64,000 nt of DNA from the NCBI GenBank assembly GCA_021286935.1, contig JAJTBI010000009.1:1-64000 (forward strand), written 5' to 3'. Position 1 is the first letter of the stretch. Each line of letters begins with the position of its first letter. The notes beneath the pieces are model-generated. The model searched no databases. It was not told where the DNA came from and was given only the letters and a program-made list of their open reading frames with translations. This document shows positions 9,049 through 18,219 of this stretch, in pieces. The position numbers and the translations under genes are program-made. This DNA is from Geobacteraceae bacterium. Its GTDB lineage: Bacteria; Desulfobacterota; Desulfuromonadia; Geobacterales; Pseudopelobacteraceae.

Positions 9049-9963
9049 ATGAAACAGAATGAACTGCATGTTGTCACCGGGGCATTTGGTTACTCAGGAA
9101 AGTACATTGCACAGCGGTTGCTTGAGCAAGGGCATCGTGTGCGCACCATTACCAGCAAGCAACCGGTACTTGATCCATTTCAGGGCCAAGTTGAACACCA
9201 CCCGCTTGCCTTTGATAATCACAGCCAATTGGTGGCCTCCCTGCGCGGCGCATCGGTACTCTATAACACTTACTGGGTGCGCTTTAATCATGCCAACTTC
9301 AAGCATGCTGAGGCGGTAGACAATACGATCAGACTGTTTAAGGCTGCCAAAGAAGCCGGAGTGCAGCGGGTGGTGCATGTCAGCATCACCAATCCGTCTG
9401 AAGATTCAACCCTGGAATATTTTCACGGCAAGGCAGTGCTGGAACGGGCATTGCGGGAGTCTGGTATGTCATACGCTATTCTGCGTCCCACGGTGCTGTT
9501 TGGTAAAGAAGATATCCTGATTAACAACATTGCCTGGGCGCTGCGTAAACTGCCGGTGGTGGGGGTTTTTGGCGATGGTTCCTACCGTCTGCAACCGATC
9601 TATGTAGACGACCTGGCCCGATTGGCTGTTGAACAGGGGGCAGCAACAGAAAACCGGGTAATCAATGCCATTGGCCCAGAGGCCTTCAGTTACCGCGAAC
9701 TGGTGGCAACCATTGGCCGTATTATTGGCAAACAGCGACCAATTATTTCGGTTTCGCCAAATCTGGGCTATCTGGCCTGCTCAGTGATTGGTAAGCTGGT
9801 TGGCGATGTCTTTATTACCCGTGAGGAGATAGAGGGGCTGATGGCTGATCTGCTGTACGTGGACGCGTCACCAACCGGTACAACCCGCCTGACCGATTGG
9901 GCGCGTAAGCATGCAGATAGTTTGGGGGCAGTATATGCCAGCGAACTTGGACGACGTCGCTAA
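9049..9963 (+). CDS. NAD(P)-binding extended SDR/NmrA-like reductase
   Basis: 304 residues with AAAAGGGGA before the ATG. The N-terminal nucleotide-binding loop is TGAFGYSGKYI (TGxxGxxG type). The family's VVHVSITNPSEDS strand and YFHGKAVLE active-site segment follow, then LRPTVLFG. It resembles atypical SDRs such as NmrA or complex-I-assembly-like proteins in which the usual YxxxK is altered (here YFHGK). It is probably induced through the GbsR-like regulator immediately upstream. The substrate is unknown. Confidence 0.82.
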   Translation: MKQNELHVVTGAFGYSGKYIAQRLLEQGHRVRTITSKQPVLDPFQGQVEHHPLAFDNHSQLVASLRGASVLYNTYWVRFNHANFKHAEAVDNTIRLFKAAKEAGVQRVVHVSITNPSEDSTLEYFHGKAVLERALRESGMSYAILRPTVLFGKEDILINNIAWALRKLPVVGVFGDGSYRLQPIYVDDLARLAVEQGAATENRVINAIGPEAFSYRELVATIGRIIGKQRPIISVSPNLGYLACSVIGKLVGDVFITREEIEGLMADLLYVDASPTGTTRLTDWARKHADSLGAVYASELGRRR

Positions 9964-9984
9964 AACCAACAGGCAGGAAAAGAT

Positions 9985-10081
9985 GAAAGCGGTCGCACGC
10001 GGAGGAGCGGAGACGCGAAGGTAATAATTAACGCGTGTCTTTCTCTGCGAGCTTCGCTACTCCGCGTGAGTTCCTGCTTTC
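9985..10081. repeat. Dispersed imperfect inverted-repeat element, copy 1
   Basis: Outer ends start with GAAAGC and its complement, followed by CACGCGGAG on the left and CTCCGCGTG on the right, with further imperfect pairing inward (GCGAAG/CTTCGC). It is about 97 bp, has no coding capacity, and lies between the convergent reductase and HD-protein genes. The same end sequence recurs at 46655-46800. Confidence 0.65.
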
Positions 10082-10118
10082 AAAACCTTAACCGTTGCAA
10101 AGAAGCTGACTACAGCAG

Positions 10119-11234
10119 CTAATTACCAAACAGATCCAAATTTTTCAGGTTAGCAAACGGTTGGTTGCCGAAACTGTCTCTGGCCGGTTTCGGCTTTTCC
10201 TTTTCAGCAGGAGCAGCCGGTTCCGGTGCTGCCTCTGCCAGCGGTTCAGACAGGGCAATCAGCTCTTCTTCGGCGCTATCATCCATACCATTACCGGTAA
10301 AGAAGTAGAGGTTATACAGGCGGTGGTGGCTGGTCCAGCGGTTGCCCTGGGCGGTTTCTTTGGCAATGTGGGAACGGATACCGTTGATCTTGGAATCCAT
10401 GTCATCCAGGTAGTGCAGGATAGTGGCTTCAACGGTCTTGGGCCGTTTAGGTGAGCCGTAGTCATACTGGCCGTGGTGGGACAGCAGCAGATGCTTCAGC
10501 AGCATGGCAAGCTCACGGGGGAAGCCGGGAATAGTGGCGATCCGCTCGGTCAACATCTCCACACCGATGCTGATATGGCCGATCAGACGCCCTTCATCGG
10601 TGTACTCAAAGGCGCGGTCATAGGACAGTTCTGCCACCTTGCCCAGGTCATGCAGCAAGGCCCCCACCACCAGCAAGTCACGGTTCAGGCCTGGGTAAAG
10701 CGGCACGATGGCATCTACCAGCCGTACCACCGACAGTGAGTGCTCCAGCAGCCCGCCGATATAGACATGGTGCATCCCCTTGGCAGCCGGGGCCTTGCAG
10801 TAGCCTGCCATGAAGGCTGCATCCCCGCAAAAGCCATCCATCAGCGCCTTCAGGTACGGGTTGGTCAGTGATGCCACCACACCGGCCAGTTCAGCCCGCA
10901 TCTCTGCCTGGGGCACCGGCGAGACCGGTACAAAATCAGCCAGATCCACCCCTTCTTCTTCAAGTCGCTTGATCTCTTTTGCCACCAACTGCATCTTGCC
11001 CATGTAGAGCGAGGCGGTACCGCGAATCCTGACAAAGTCCCCCTTTTGGAATACCTTGTCCATCTCATCCACGTTATCCCACAGCTTGCCGTCAATCTCG
11101 CCGCTCTTGTCCATAAACTTCAGGTTCATGTACGGCTTGCCGTTCTTGGCCATGGCCATGGTCTTTTCCTTGACCATAAACGGGGAATCAATGGCATCTC
11201 TATCTTTCAGTTCTGCAATAAATTGTTTGGACAT
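10119..11234 (-). CDS. YhaM-like OB-fold/HD-domain 3'-5' exoribonuclease
   Basis: 371 residues. An N-terminal OB-fold (about 1-90, containing MNLKFMDKSGEIDGKLWDN) is followed by an HD domain with LLHDLGK as the metal motif and a downstream LLSHHGQYDYGSP motif. This is the order found in YhaM, a 3'-5' exonuclease of single-stranded RNA and DNA. The C-terminal 50 residues are Pro/Ala/Glu-rich and probably disordered, and end in a short hydrophobic LKNLDLFGN tail. The gene is monocistronic. Function in this lineage is inferred from family only. Confidence 0.88.
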   Translation of the reverse strand: MSKQFIAELKDRDAIDSPFMVKEKTMAMAKNGKPYMNLKFMDKSGEIDGKLWDNVDEMDKVFQKGDFVRIRGTASLYMGKMQLVAKEIKRLEEEGVDLADFVPVSPVPQAEMRAELAGVVASLTNPYLKALMDGFCGDAAFMAGYCKAPAAKGMHHVYIGGLLEHSLSVVRLVDAIVPLYPGLNRDLLVVGALLHDLGKVAELSYDRAFEYTDEGRLIGHISIGVEMLTERIATIPGFPRELAMLLKHLLLSHHGQYDYGSPKRPKTVEATILHYLDDMDSKINGIRSHIAKETAQGNRWTSHHRLYNLYFFTGNGMDDSAEEELIALSEPLAEAAPEPAAPAEKEKPKPARDSFGNQPFANLKNLDLFGN

Positions 11235-11363
11235 CGGGCTCTTTCAGATAGCGGGAAGTAACGTGCGTCAGGTAGGACTTAGCTGGAATCAGCAGAATTT
11301 GCAACCATGAAAAAGCTGCCTGAGCGGTTGTGTACCTGTGTCAGGCAGCCTGAACAGACAATT

Positions 11364-11873
11364 CTATTTCGTTATGCAGCTATAAAATTCAGGTTCACCG
11401 ATCACGATCCGCTTGGCCGTGTCATGGTTGATCCGCAGTTCACTTTGTACAAAGATCTGTTTGCTGCCACCGGTATCAAAAGTAACGTCCACCGTCTCGC
11501 CCGGCTCCACCGTGACCGATTTCAGCACCTCACCATTACGATCCTTGTTTTTAAAGGAAAACTCCATGGGTGCCTTGATCCCGTCATCAATATAGATTTT
11601 AGCGCGGAAACTGGCAAAAGAGCCGGTGGCCTTCATGGTGCCGCCAAAATAGGCCATGCTCTGTGGTTTTAGATTGGTGATGCCCCAGCGAAAGCCATGC
11701 AGGATCGATTTGTCACTGGTAACGGCGCTGCCATAGTAATCCTTGTACAGCTTGCCGGATTTAATCGGTAATGAGCGGGTCTTGGTGCAGTCACCTCCCT
11801 CAGCGATGGCAACCGCCGTAATCATCAGCAGGCAACAGGACAGCATCAGTGCAACCGATAACAGTTTCTTCAT
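11364..11873 (-). CDS. Exported hypothetical protein
   Basis: 169 residues from the ATG at 11873, which has AAGGAG upstream; the frame is open 13 codons further but without a ribosome site. The signal peptide is about 1-24 (MKKLLSVALML...AIA). The mature part contains beta-rich segments (GTMKATGSFASFRAKIYIDD, GETVDVTFDTGG) that suggest a small beta-sandwich. Two cysteines (CTK near the mature start and YSC near the end) could form a disulfide. No family was recognised. Confidence 0.7.
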   Translation of the reverse strand: MKKLLSVALMLSCCLLMITAVAIAEGGDCTKTRSLPIKSGKLYKDYYGSAVTSDKSILHGFRWGITNLKPQSMAYFGGTMKATGSFASFRAKIYIDDGIKAPMEFSFKNKDRNGEVLKSVTVEPGETVDVTFDTGGSKQIFVQSELRINHDTAKRIVIGEPEFYSCITK

Positions 11874-11954
11874 GGTTCTCTTCTCCTTTGTGTAAGACTG
11901 GCTACTGTCCAAATTCTACCAGAGGAATCGTATTTGACAATCTCTGCAGCGCCT

Positions 11955-13313
11955 TTAACTGACAGCCGCGTCGCGCACAATCTGTATCTTTCTCCAGTTA
12001 CCAGTTCTAAAGCGCAGCAGCCAGACCACTGCCGTACAGAATACAAAGCAGGTTGCCAGGGTCCATTCCGTCACCAGACCGGGCATGGTGCGATCAATCA
12101 ACCAGAGCAGGACAACAAAGATGGCTGAAGCAATGGCAAAGGTTCGGGCGATCCACTGGGTTTCACCGGCAGAAGCCAGCACGCAGCCAATCATGACATT
12201 GGCGGCATCAAAGACGCAGTAGACCGCCACAAACTTCATCAGCAGCGTGCCGGTTGCGATAATGCCGGCAGATTCCGGGCTGGCACCGGCAAAGATCGAG
12301 AACAGCGGTCCTGCTGCAGTGGCAAACAGTGTGGCCATTAGCAGCATCCAGACTTCGCAGACTGCCAAAGATTGCCAGGCAATGGCTGGTACCTGGTCAT
12401 CCTTGCCTGCCCCCCGAGCATGGCCCACCAGTACACCGGCAGCCTGTCCCAGCCCCAGGGCAGGGAAAAAAGCGATGCCGTTAATCCTGAAGGCGATACT
12501 TGATGCTGCCAGCTCCACGGTGCCAAGCCGCCCCACCACCACCAGAAACAGGGTCCAGGCTGCCAGCTCGCCACTGATCCGCAGCCCCATTGGCGCAGCC
12601 AGCGACAAAAAGCGGCAAAACTCTGCCCGATTAAGAACACGGGCCGCCGGATTGCTGAAACCGCCTGATCGTGCAAACAGGAAGGCATACAGCAGGGCCG
12701 CAATCATCTGGGCTGATACGGTTGCCAGGGCGGCACCGGCAATGCCCATCCGGGGCAGACCCCATTCCCCCAGCACCAGCCCCCATGCCAGCAGTGCGTT
12801 GATCACAAGCGAGATAAAGGTGACTGCAGTGACCAGCGCAGGGCGGCCGATGCCCGAAAGCCAGCCAGCCAGGGCACTGCCAAAGACCGGAAAGAATGCC
12901 CCGGCCATACAGATAGAAAAATAGATCTGCTCATCTCTGGCAACCCGGGGTTCGTGGCCGGTTAACAGGAACAGTTGCGCCAGGGGCCAGGCAACCAGCA
13001 GGGCAACCAGACCGGAAACAAGGGCTGTGTAGATGCCAAGCCAGGCTGACGAGACAACCCCCTGACGGTTACCCTGGCCATGGTTGTGGGCCACAAAAGT
13101 ACCGGCATACCCGGCAGTGCCAAACAGAAAGCCCTGGAACAGGATGACCGCCATGCTTGATGGTCCGATTGCCGCAAGAGCCTGACTGGAATCGTAGGAC
13201 AGCACGATGGTATCAATGATTTGCATCAGCGTGATGGCGGAGGTGGAAAGGATCATTGGGCCTGCCAGCTTCAGCAGGCGGGGGATATGGTTAAACCTGA
13301 GGCGTTGTTTCAT
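11955..13313 (-). CDS. MATE-family efflux transporter
   Basis: 452 residues with about twelve membrane segments. The N-terminal half starts with RLLKLAGPMILSTSAITLMQIIDTIVLS, typical of MATE antiporters, and the second half repeats the fold (RFLSLAAPMGLRISGE). Such proteins exchange Na+ or H+ for cationic drugs or metabolites. It is transcribed divergently from an MFS transporter with about 100 bp between the two starts. The substrate cannot be inferred. Confidence 0.9.
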   Translation of the reverse strand: MKQRLRFNHIPRLLKLAGPMILSTSAITLMQIIDTIVLSYDSSQALAAIGPSSMAVILFQGFLFGTAGYAGTFVAHNHGQGNRQGVVSSAWLGIYTALVSGLVALLVAWPLAQLFLLTGHEPRVARDEQIYFSICMAGAFFPVFGSALAGWLSGIGRPALVTAVTFISLVINALLAWGLVLGEWGLPRMGIAGAALATVSAQMIAALLYAFLFARSGGFSNPAARVLNRAEFCRFLSLAAPMGLRISGELAAWTLFLVVVGRLGTVELAASSIAFRINGIAFFPALGLGQAAGVLVGHARGAGKDDQVPAIAWQSLAVCEVWMLLMATLFATAAGPLFSIFAGASPESAGIIATGTLLMKFVAVYCVFDAANVMIGCVLASAGETQWIARTFAIASAIFVVLLWLIDRTMPGLVTEWTLATCFVFCTAVVWLLRFRTGNWRKIQIVRDAAVS

Positions 13314-13415
13314 GGTCTGTTTTTAGCATGCTCTACGGAGTGCTGTCGAAGCCTTTTGCCCATCCTGCCGGATGAAAAACTTGCACAGCCCGGCAAGCTC
13401 CGCTAGGTTAGCGAA

Positions 13416-14672
13416 ATGTCCAATTGTTCTTCCACCCATACCACTCACTTCCATTACGGCTGGATTATTGTCCTAGTCGGTTTTCTGGTGCTGTTTGCCT
13501 GTTTTGGCCTTGCCCGTTACGCCTACGCCATGCTGCTACCTGCCATGCAAAGCGGATTGCAGCTTAGTTATGACCAGACCGGCTACATCAGTACCGGCAA
13601 TTTTGTCGGTTATCTGCTGTCGGTATTACTGGTACCACCCACCTTACGCCAGATCAAGCCACGCACAGCCGTTACCGCAGGCTTGCTGCTGATCAGTTGC
13701 GCCTTGCTGGCCATCAGTCAGTGCATCGCATTCTGGCAGATCTTCTGCCTCTATACACTAGCCGGTATCGGTGGAGGATTTGCCAACATCCCCCTGATGC
13801 TCCTGATTACCTACTGGTTCCACCGTACCAAGCGCGGCAGTGCCCTTGGACTTGCCCTTGGCGGTAATGGCGCCGGCATCGTACTGGCCGGTCTGTTGAT
13901 ACCGTACCTGAATCGGAGTTTTGGCGCAGGGGGCTGGCGGATTGGCTGGCTTTTGCTGGGTTTGATCTGTCTGGGGGTAACCGTTACAGCCGGGCTGCTG
14001 CTGCGTAACAGCCCGACTGAGATGGGACTGGAGCCGATCGGTGAGCCTGAAGTCTGTCAGCCGGAACAGTTTGCCAGCCATGAGCGGGCCAGAGATGCTT
14101 CTCTGTTGATGAGACTGGGGCTGATCTATACCGCCTTTGGCGCCACCTTTATGATCTACGGCACCTTTCTGGTTACCACCATGGTGCGGGACTATCATTT
14201 TTCTGAGGCACGCGCCGGTTTTTACTGGTCATGGGTCGGGGTTTTCAGTCTCTTTTCAGGAGTACTGTTCGGAACACTTTCCGACCGGATTGGCCGGAAG
14301 TATGGACTGGCGCTGGTGCTGCTGGTGCAGACGCTGGCCTACGCCCTGGTGGGATTAAAACTGGACGGGTATTGGCTGACGGTCTCAATTGTGCTCTACG
14401 GGCTGGCCTTGTTTGCCATACCGGCTATCATGACGGCAGCAATTGCCGAATACCTGGGGCTGGCCCGTGCTGCAGCATCATTTTCTACGGTGACGCTCTT
14501 TTTTGCTGCCGGTCAGTCCGTTGGCCCTGCAACGGCAGGGCTGCTGGCCCATGCACATGGCAGCTTCAGCAGCGCCTACCAGCTGGCTGCGCTGTTAACG
14601 CTGCTGGCCGTGGTGCTGGCGGTGTCGCTACCACGGCTGAATCACCGACCGGACAGTAAACAACCGGGGTAG
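13416..14672 (+). CDS. Major facilitator superfamily transporter
   Basis: 418 residues and about twelve helices. Helix 1 (HYGWIIVLVGFLVLFACFGLARYAYAMLLPAM) resembles the YbfB/CynX-type MFS groups. The conserved loop 8-9 motif GTLSDRIGRKYGL is present, while the loop 2-3 equivalent is degenerate (RQIKPRTAV). It faces a second MFS gene convergently at its 3' end. No substrate can be assigned. Confidence 0.88.
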   Translation: MSNCSSTHTTHFHYGWIIVLVGFLVLFACFGLARYAYAMLLPAMQSGLQLSYDQTGYISTGNFVGYLLSVLLVPPTLRQIKPRTAVTAGLLLISCALLAISQCIAFWQIFCLYTLAGIGGGFANIPLMLLITYWFHRTKRGSALGLALGGNGAGIVLAGLLIPYLNRSFGAGGWRIGWLLLGLICLGVTVTAGLLLRNSPTEMGLEPIGEPEVCQPEQFASHERARDASLLMRLGLIYTAFGATFMIYGTFLVTTMVRDYHFSEARAGFYWSWVGVFSLFSGVLFGTLSDRIGRKYGLALVLLVQTLAYALVGLKLDGYWLTVSIVLYGLALFAIPAIMTAAIAEYLGLARAAASFSTVTLFFAAGQSVGPATAGLLAHAHGSFSSAYQLAALLTLLAVVLAVSLPRLNHRPDSKQPG

Positions 14673-14731
14673 TCCGGGCTGCCCACCAGCTGCAGGGTCC
14701 TGGCCAGTACCTGACGGGTATCCCTGTTCAT
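14642..14731 (-). other. Short ORF or gene remnant between two MFS genes
   Basis: A 29-codon frame (MNRDTRQVLARTL... ending LLSGR) begins 4 nt after the stop of the minus-strand MFS gene, with GGGAG upstream of its ATG, and runs antisense into the 3' end of the facing MFS gene. It reads like the N-terminus of a larger protein cut short, but it could be chance. Offered as a remnant candidate only. Confidence 0.2.
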
Positions 14732-14735
14732 GACG

Positions 14736-15971
14736 TTACTCCCCGGCAGGACAGTTGCGGGCAAACAGAAACAGCAGGCTGGTCAGCAGCAGGCCCGCCA
14801 CCGGCAGGCTGAAGGCTGCCCGAAACCCCTCCGCTGTATACCCGCCGCAATGGGCAATCACCACACCCATCCCCTGCTGGGCAACCGCTGCCCCCATCAG
14901 TACAAAAAAGTTCAGCGAGGTAAGCCCGGTCCCCACCATGGCGATCGGCACGCTGGCCCGGATGATCGGATAGATCATCACACCGGTTGAGACGGTCAGG
15001 CCGATGCCCAGAAAATAGATCGGCAGCGACCAGAGCGGCAGCAGTACCAGCCAGCCCAGAAAACCGGACATGAGCGCTGTCAGGCAGAGCTGGCCAACCA
15101 GCAGGGTGCGGCTGTACGAACGGAAAACCTTCTGGGCGATCCTGTCAGTCAGGGTAGAGCCGATGATAAAGCCGACCGAGGTCCACATCAGCATCTTGCC
15201 TGCCCCTTCCCGCGACAGACCGATCAGATGCATCAGAAACGGCCCGCCCCACAGTCCCTGCACTGCCAGGTAGTTTCCGTACCAGCAGAAGGCAATGGCA
15301 GCCAGCAGCCAAAAGGAGCGGTCTTGGGCAATGGTTGCCCAGGCCGCCAGCATGGCAGGCTTGTCCTGCTGTTCAGCGGGGGCTGCTACCGGACGGTGTG
15401 CCGGGCGGTCCTGGACCTTTACAAAGATCAGTACCGTCACCACCGCCTGCAGCACAGCAGCCACCAGAAATGACGAACGCCACCCCATGTAGCCGACGGC
15501 AAAGGCCAGTGGAGCGGTTCCGGCCAGATTGCCCAGGTTGCCGGCAGCCACCATCAGGCCGGATGCCTTGCCGAACTCCTGTTTGGTATACCAGTGGCTG
15601 AAGATGGTGAAGGTGGCCATCAAGACCGCAGCTGTACCGATGCCGATCAGCACCCGGCCAGCCATGGCGGTTGCCAGAGAACCGGCCTGGGAAAACAGTA
15701 GCCCGCCCAGGGTGGTTAACAGCCCACAAGCGGAGATAACCAGCCGGGGGCCTATCCGGTCAATCAGTGGCCCCAGCGGGATCTGGGCCACGGCATAGAC
15801 GTAGAACAGAATACCTGCCAGGTTGCCCAACTGCTCCGGGGTCAGGGCCAGGTCACGACTGACATCGGCAGACACCACCGCCAGTGAAACCCGGTAGAAA
15901 TAGACCAGGATGTACATCAGGGCCAGGGTGAAGAACAGGCGCCAGCGCAGTGTGGTGAAGGATGGAGACAT
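14736..15971 (-). CDS. Major facilitator superfamily transporter (OPA/ACS-like)
   Basis: 411 residues and twelve predicted helices. The loop 2-3 signature is IPLGPLIDRIGPRLVIS and the helix 4-5 region GRVLIGIGTAAVLMA carries the conserved Arg-Gly pattern of organophosphate/anion MFS members. Its start codon overlaps the stop of the HD-GYP gene by 1 nt, so both lie on one message. The substrate is unknown. Confidence 0.87.
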   Translation of the reverse strand: MSPSFTTLRWRLFFTLALMYILVYFYRVSLAVVSADVSRDLALTPEQLGNLAGILFYVYAVAQIPLGPLIDRIGPRLVISACGLLTTLGGLLFSQAGSLATAMAGRVLIGIGTAAVLMATFTIFSHWYTKQEFGKASGLMVAAGNLGNLAGTAPLAFAVGYMGWRSSFLVAAVLQAVVTVLIFVKVQDRPAHRPVAAPAEQQDKPAMLAAWATIAQDRSFWLLAAIAFCWYGNYLAVQGLWGGPFLMHLIGLSREGAGKMLMWTSVGFIIGSTLTDRIAQKVFRSYSRTLLVGQLCLTALMSGFLGWLVLLPLWSLPIYFLGIGLTVSTGVMIYPIIRASVPIAMVGTGLTSLNFFVLMGAAVAQQGMGVVIAHCGGYTAEGFRAAFSLPVAGLLLTSLLFLFARNCPAGE

Positions 15972-16924
15972 CAGGCTCCTTCAGGAAGAATGACGGATTT
16001 GAATTTTTCCAGCAGGCGAGGGCTGAAGACATCTTTGCCAACGCTCTCCATCAGGGCGATCGCTTCAGTCTTGTCCATGGCCTTTTTGTAGGGACGGTTT
16101 GATGTCAGGGCACTGAACACATCGCAGATTGCGGTAACCTGGGCAGTACGGGGGATCTCGTCACCGGCCAGTTGGAAGGGGTATCCTTCACCATTATTCC
16201 GTTCGTGGTGGTATCTGACCGCTGCCAGGCTGATATCGCTGAAACCGCCCAGATCGCGCAGACATTCATACCCACGTTCTGCGTGTTTCTTGATCAGGTT
16301 GTATTCAAAGTTGGTCAGAATATCCGACTTTTCCAGAATCCCGCTGGGCACGAAAATCATCCCTACATCATGCAGAATACCCCCGACACCCACATCTTCC
16401 AGCTCATCTGGAGCCAGACCGAATACCTCTGCATGTATCAGCATTGAGAGCGAAGCAACATGCACACTGTGGGCAAAGGTATAAAAATCATGGCTCACAA
16501 TTGCATGCAGGGCCTCAAGGGGATTCTGGTTGGCGGTTATGAACTGCATTAACTGCCGGACAAGGTTGCGACATCGCCCCAGGTTTGAGAGCTTGTCCGG
16601 CATCTCAAACACATCCATGACATAGTTCATGGCAACCTGTGACAGCAGTTGCCCTTTGACCGGTGCCGCAATCTCATCATCCGCCATCAGCTCGGTAATG
16701 CTGGTCTCAAGAAAATCACAGACTTCGCGGATACTGCCGGAGTTGACATACAGATATTCAACCTGATTGTTATGCAGCCGTTTGAGATCATGTACCGAAA
16801 TGGGACGGTCAGCAGGTTTGTACAGCACCAGATTGGTGCCGCTCAGCATGTAGAGTGCCACCTGGGGGAATTTGTCGGGTTGAATACAGGCGGTATGAAC
16901 CGGCCGATATTTTTCGTCAAACAT
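15971..16924 (-). CDS. HD-GYP domain protein, putative cyclic-di-GMP phosphodiesterase
   Basis: 317 residues from the ATG at 16924 (GGAG 8 nt upstream); the frame is open to 17056 but that part overlaps noise. An N-terminal domain of about 130 residues precedes the HD-GYP domain with HD at 185-186, a later HH pair and HHERNNGEGYP as the GYP motif. The canonical HDxGK reads HDVGM, so the conserved lysine is methionine. Family members hydrolyse cyclic di-GMP to GMP or pGpG using two or three metals. Activity is likely but not certain given the substitution. Confidence 0.9.
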   Translation of the reverse strand: MFDEKYRPVHTACIQPDKFPQVALYMLSGTNLVLYKPADRPISVHDLKRLHNNQVEYLYVNSGSIREVCDFLETSITELMADDEIAAPVKGQLLSQVAMNYVMDVFEMPDKLSNLGRCRNLVRQLMQFITANQNPLEALHAIVSHDFYTFAHSVHVASLSMLIHAEVFGLAPDELEDVGVGGILHDVGMIFVPSGILEKSDILTNFEYNLIKKHAERGYECLRDLGGFSDISLAAVRYHHERNNGEGYPFQLAGDEIPRTAQVTAICDVFSALTSNRPYKKAMDKTEAIALMESVGKDVFSPRLLEKFKSVILPEGA

Positions 16925-17006
16925 GATCGCTGCTCCAAAGCTGGCTTTGAATACCCTGTCTGCACGTATTCTACATGAAATCAGAAGGACGGGTTGCAGA
17001 TTTTGC

Positions 17007-17591
17007 TCACCTGTGCTGCAGTTCCTGCCACCTGAAGCAGTCAATGGTATGATCATTCACCATCCCCACCGCCTGCATCATGGCATAGCAGATGGTGCTG
17101 CCCACAAAACGGAAGCCGCGCTTTTTCAGGTCACGGCTGAGGGCATCGGAAACCGGCGTGTTGGCTGGTACTTCCTTGATACTCTTCCAGGCATTCTGGA
17201 TTGGCCTGCCCTCCACAAAACGCCACAGATAGGTGTCAAAGGAGCCAAACTCCTCCTGAACCTTCAAAAAAGCGCGGGCATTGCTGATGGTTGATGCCAC
17301 CTTCAGGCGGTTACGGATAATACCGGGATTCTGCAGCAGCTCAGCCTGTTTCTGTTCATCAAAACGGACCACCAGCTCGGGATCAAACCCGCTAAAGGCG
17401 GCACGGTAGGACTCGCGCTTACGCAGCACCGTGATCCAGGATAGCCCGGCCTGGGCTCCCTCCAAGGTCAGAAACTCAAACAGCAGCCGGTCATCGTGCA
17501 CCGGCACGCCCCACTCGCAGTCATGGTAGTCGCGGTAGAGCTGGTCATCACTGACCCAGGCGCAGCGGATTGGTTGGGCGCTATTTCTCAT
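17007..17591 (-). CDS. tag: DNA-3-methyladenine glycosylase I
   Basis: 194 residues; the ATG at 17591 has CAGGAG upstream, which rules out the longer frame. The zinc-binding residues match Tag from E. coli in identity and spacing: Cys10 and His23 (13 apart) near the start, His181 and Cys185 (4 apart) near the end. The central EGAQAGLSWITVLRKRE segment is diagnostic. The enzyme excises 3-methyladenine from alkylated DNA. It overlaps the upstream transglutaminase-like gene by 11 nt. Confidence 0.96.
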   Translation of the reverse strand: MRNSAQPIRCAWVSDDQLYRDYHDCEWGVPVHDDRLLFEFLTLEGAQAGLSWITVLRKRESYRAAFSGFDPELVVRFDEQKQAELLQNPGIIRNRLKVASTISNARAFLKVQEEFGSFDTYLWRFVEGRPIQNAWKSIKEVPANTPVSDALSRDLKKRGFRFVGSTICYAMMQAVGMVNDHTIDCFRWQELQHR

Positions 17592-18183
17592 ACCTGCTCC
17601 TGATTTTTGGCAGTACCTCAACATCCGGCAGATTGTTGTAGACCTCTTCCACTGTAGCACAGGCGGTCAGTACCTGCACCACCACTGCTAACGGCTCAGC
17701 CCAGATCTCCGGCAGGTCAACCTCTTCTGCAGACTGGAGCCTGAAGGCCAACTGCTCGATTGGCGGGCAGAATTGGGCATCCACCCCTGGTTTGTTGCCC
17801 CGCGCATCAACCCGGTACCAACCATACTCCTCCAGCCAGACCGCGTTCAGGCCGTGCAGGCAATAGGGCGGCCCGCTTTCACCTGCAGACAGGCGCTGGT
17901 AACACAACCCGGCCGGGATGCCATTGGCCCGTAGTAGCGCTGCCAGCAGGTGGCTCTTGGCATAGCAGTAACCGGTTCCCTGTTCCAGCACCTCCGAGGC
18001 CCGGCAGGTGACCGGGTTCTGGCGATAGTCCCAGCTATGCCTGATCTGGTCCCGCACAAACTCAAAACAGCGCCGGGTGATCTCTGTCTTGTTAGCTAGT
18101 CCTGCGGCCAGCTCCTGAGCCTTGGTCAGCACAGCCGGGTGCTGCCAGTTGATAATGTCGCTTGCCTGGAGATACTGTTGCAT
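17581..18183 (-). CDS. Transglutaminase-like cysteine protease-fold protein
   Basis: 200 residues, no signal peptide. The transglutaminase-like core shows a Cys-His-Asp triad: Cys73 in GTGYCYAKS, His110 in CLHGLNAVW and Asp126 in RVDARGN. Prokaryotic members are mostly proteases or amidases acting on peptides. The gene overlaps tag, suggesting a shared transcript but no obvious common pathway. The start was taken at the first ATG, with a purine-rich stretch upstream. Confidence 0.85.
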   Translation of the reverse strand: MQQYLQASDIINWQHPAVLTKAQELAAGLANKTEITRRCFEFVRDQIRHSWDYRQNPVTCRASEVLEQGTGYCYAKSHLLAALLRANGIPAGLCYQRLSAGESGPPYCLHGLNAVWLEEYGWYRVDARGNKPGVDAQFCPPIEQLAFRLQSAEEVDLPEIWAEPLAVVVQVLTACATVEEVYNNLPDVEVLPKIRSRYEK

Positions 18184-18219
18184 GGGCTGTGTCCTCCGTC
18201 TGATCAGTATACCTGCAGT

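Noticed and set aside
12247-12924. 225-codon plus-strand ORF inside the MATE gene
   Set aside because: It is antisense to a clear membrane transporter; Ala/Pro/Ser-rich shadow composition.
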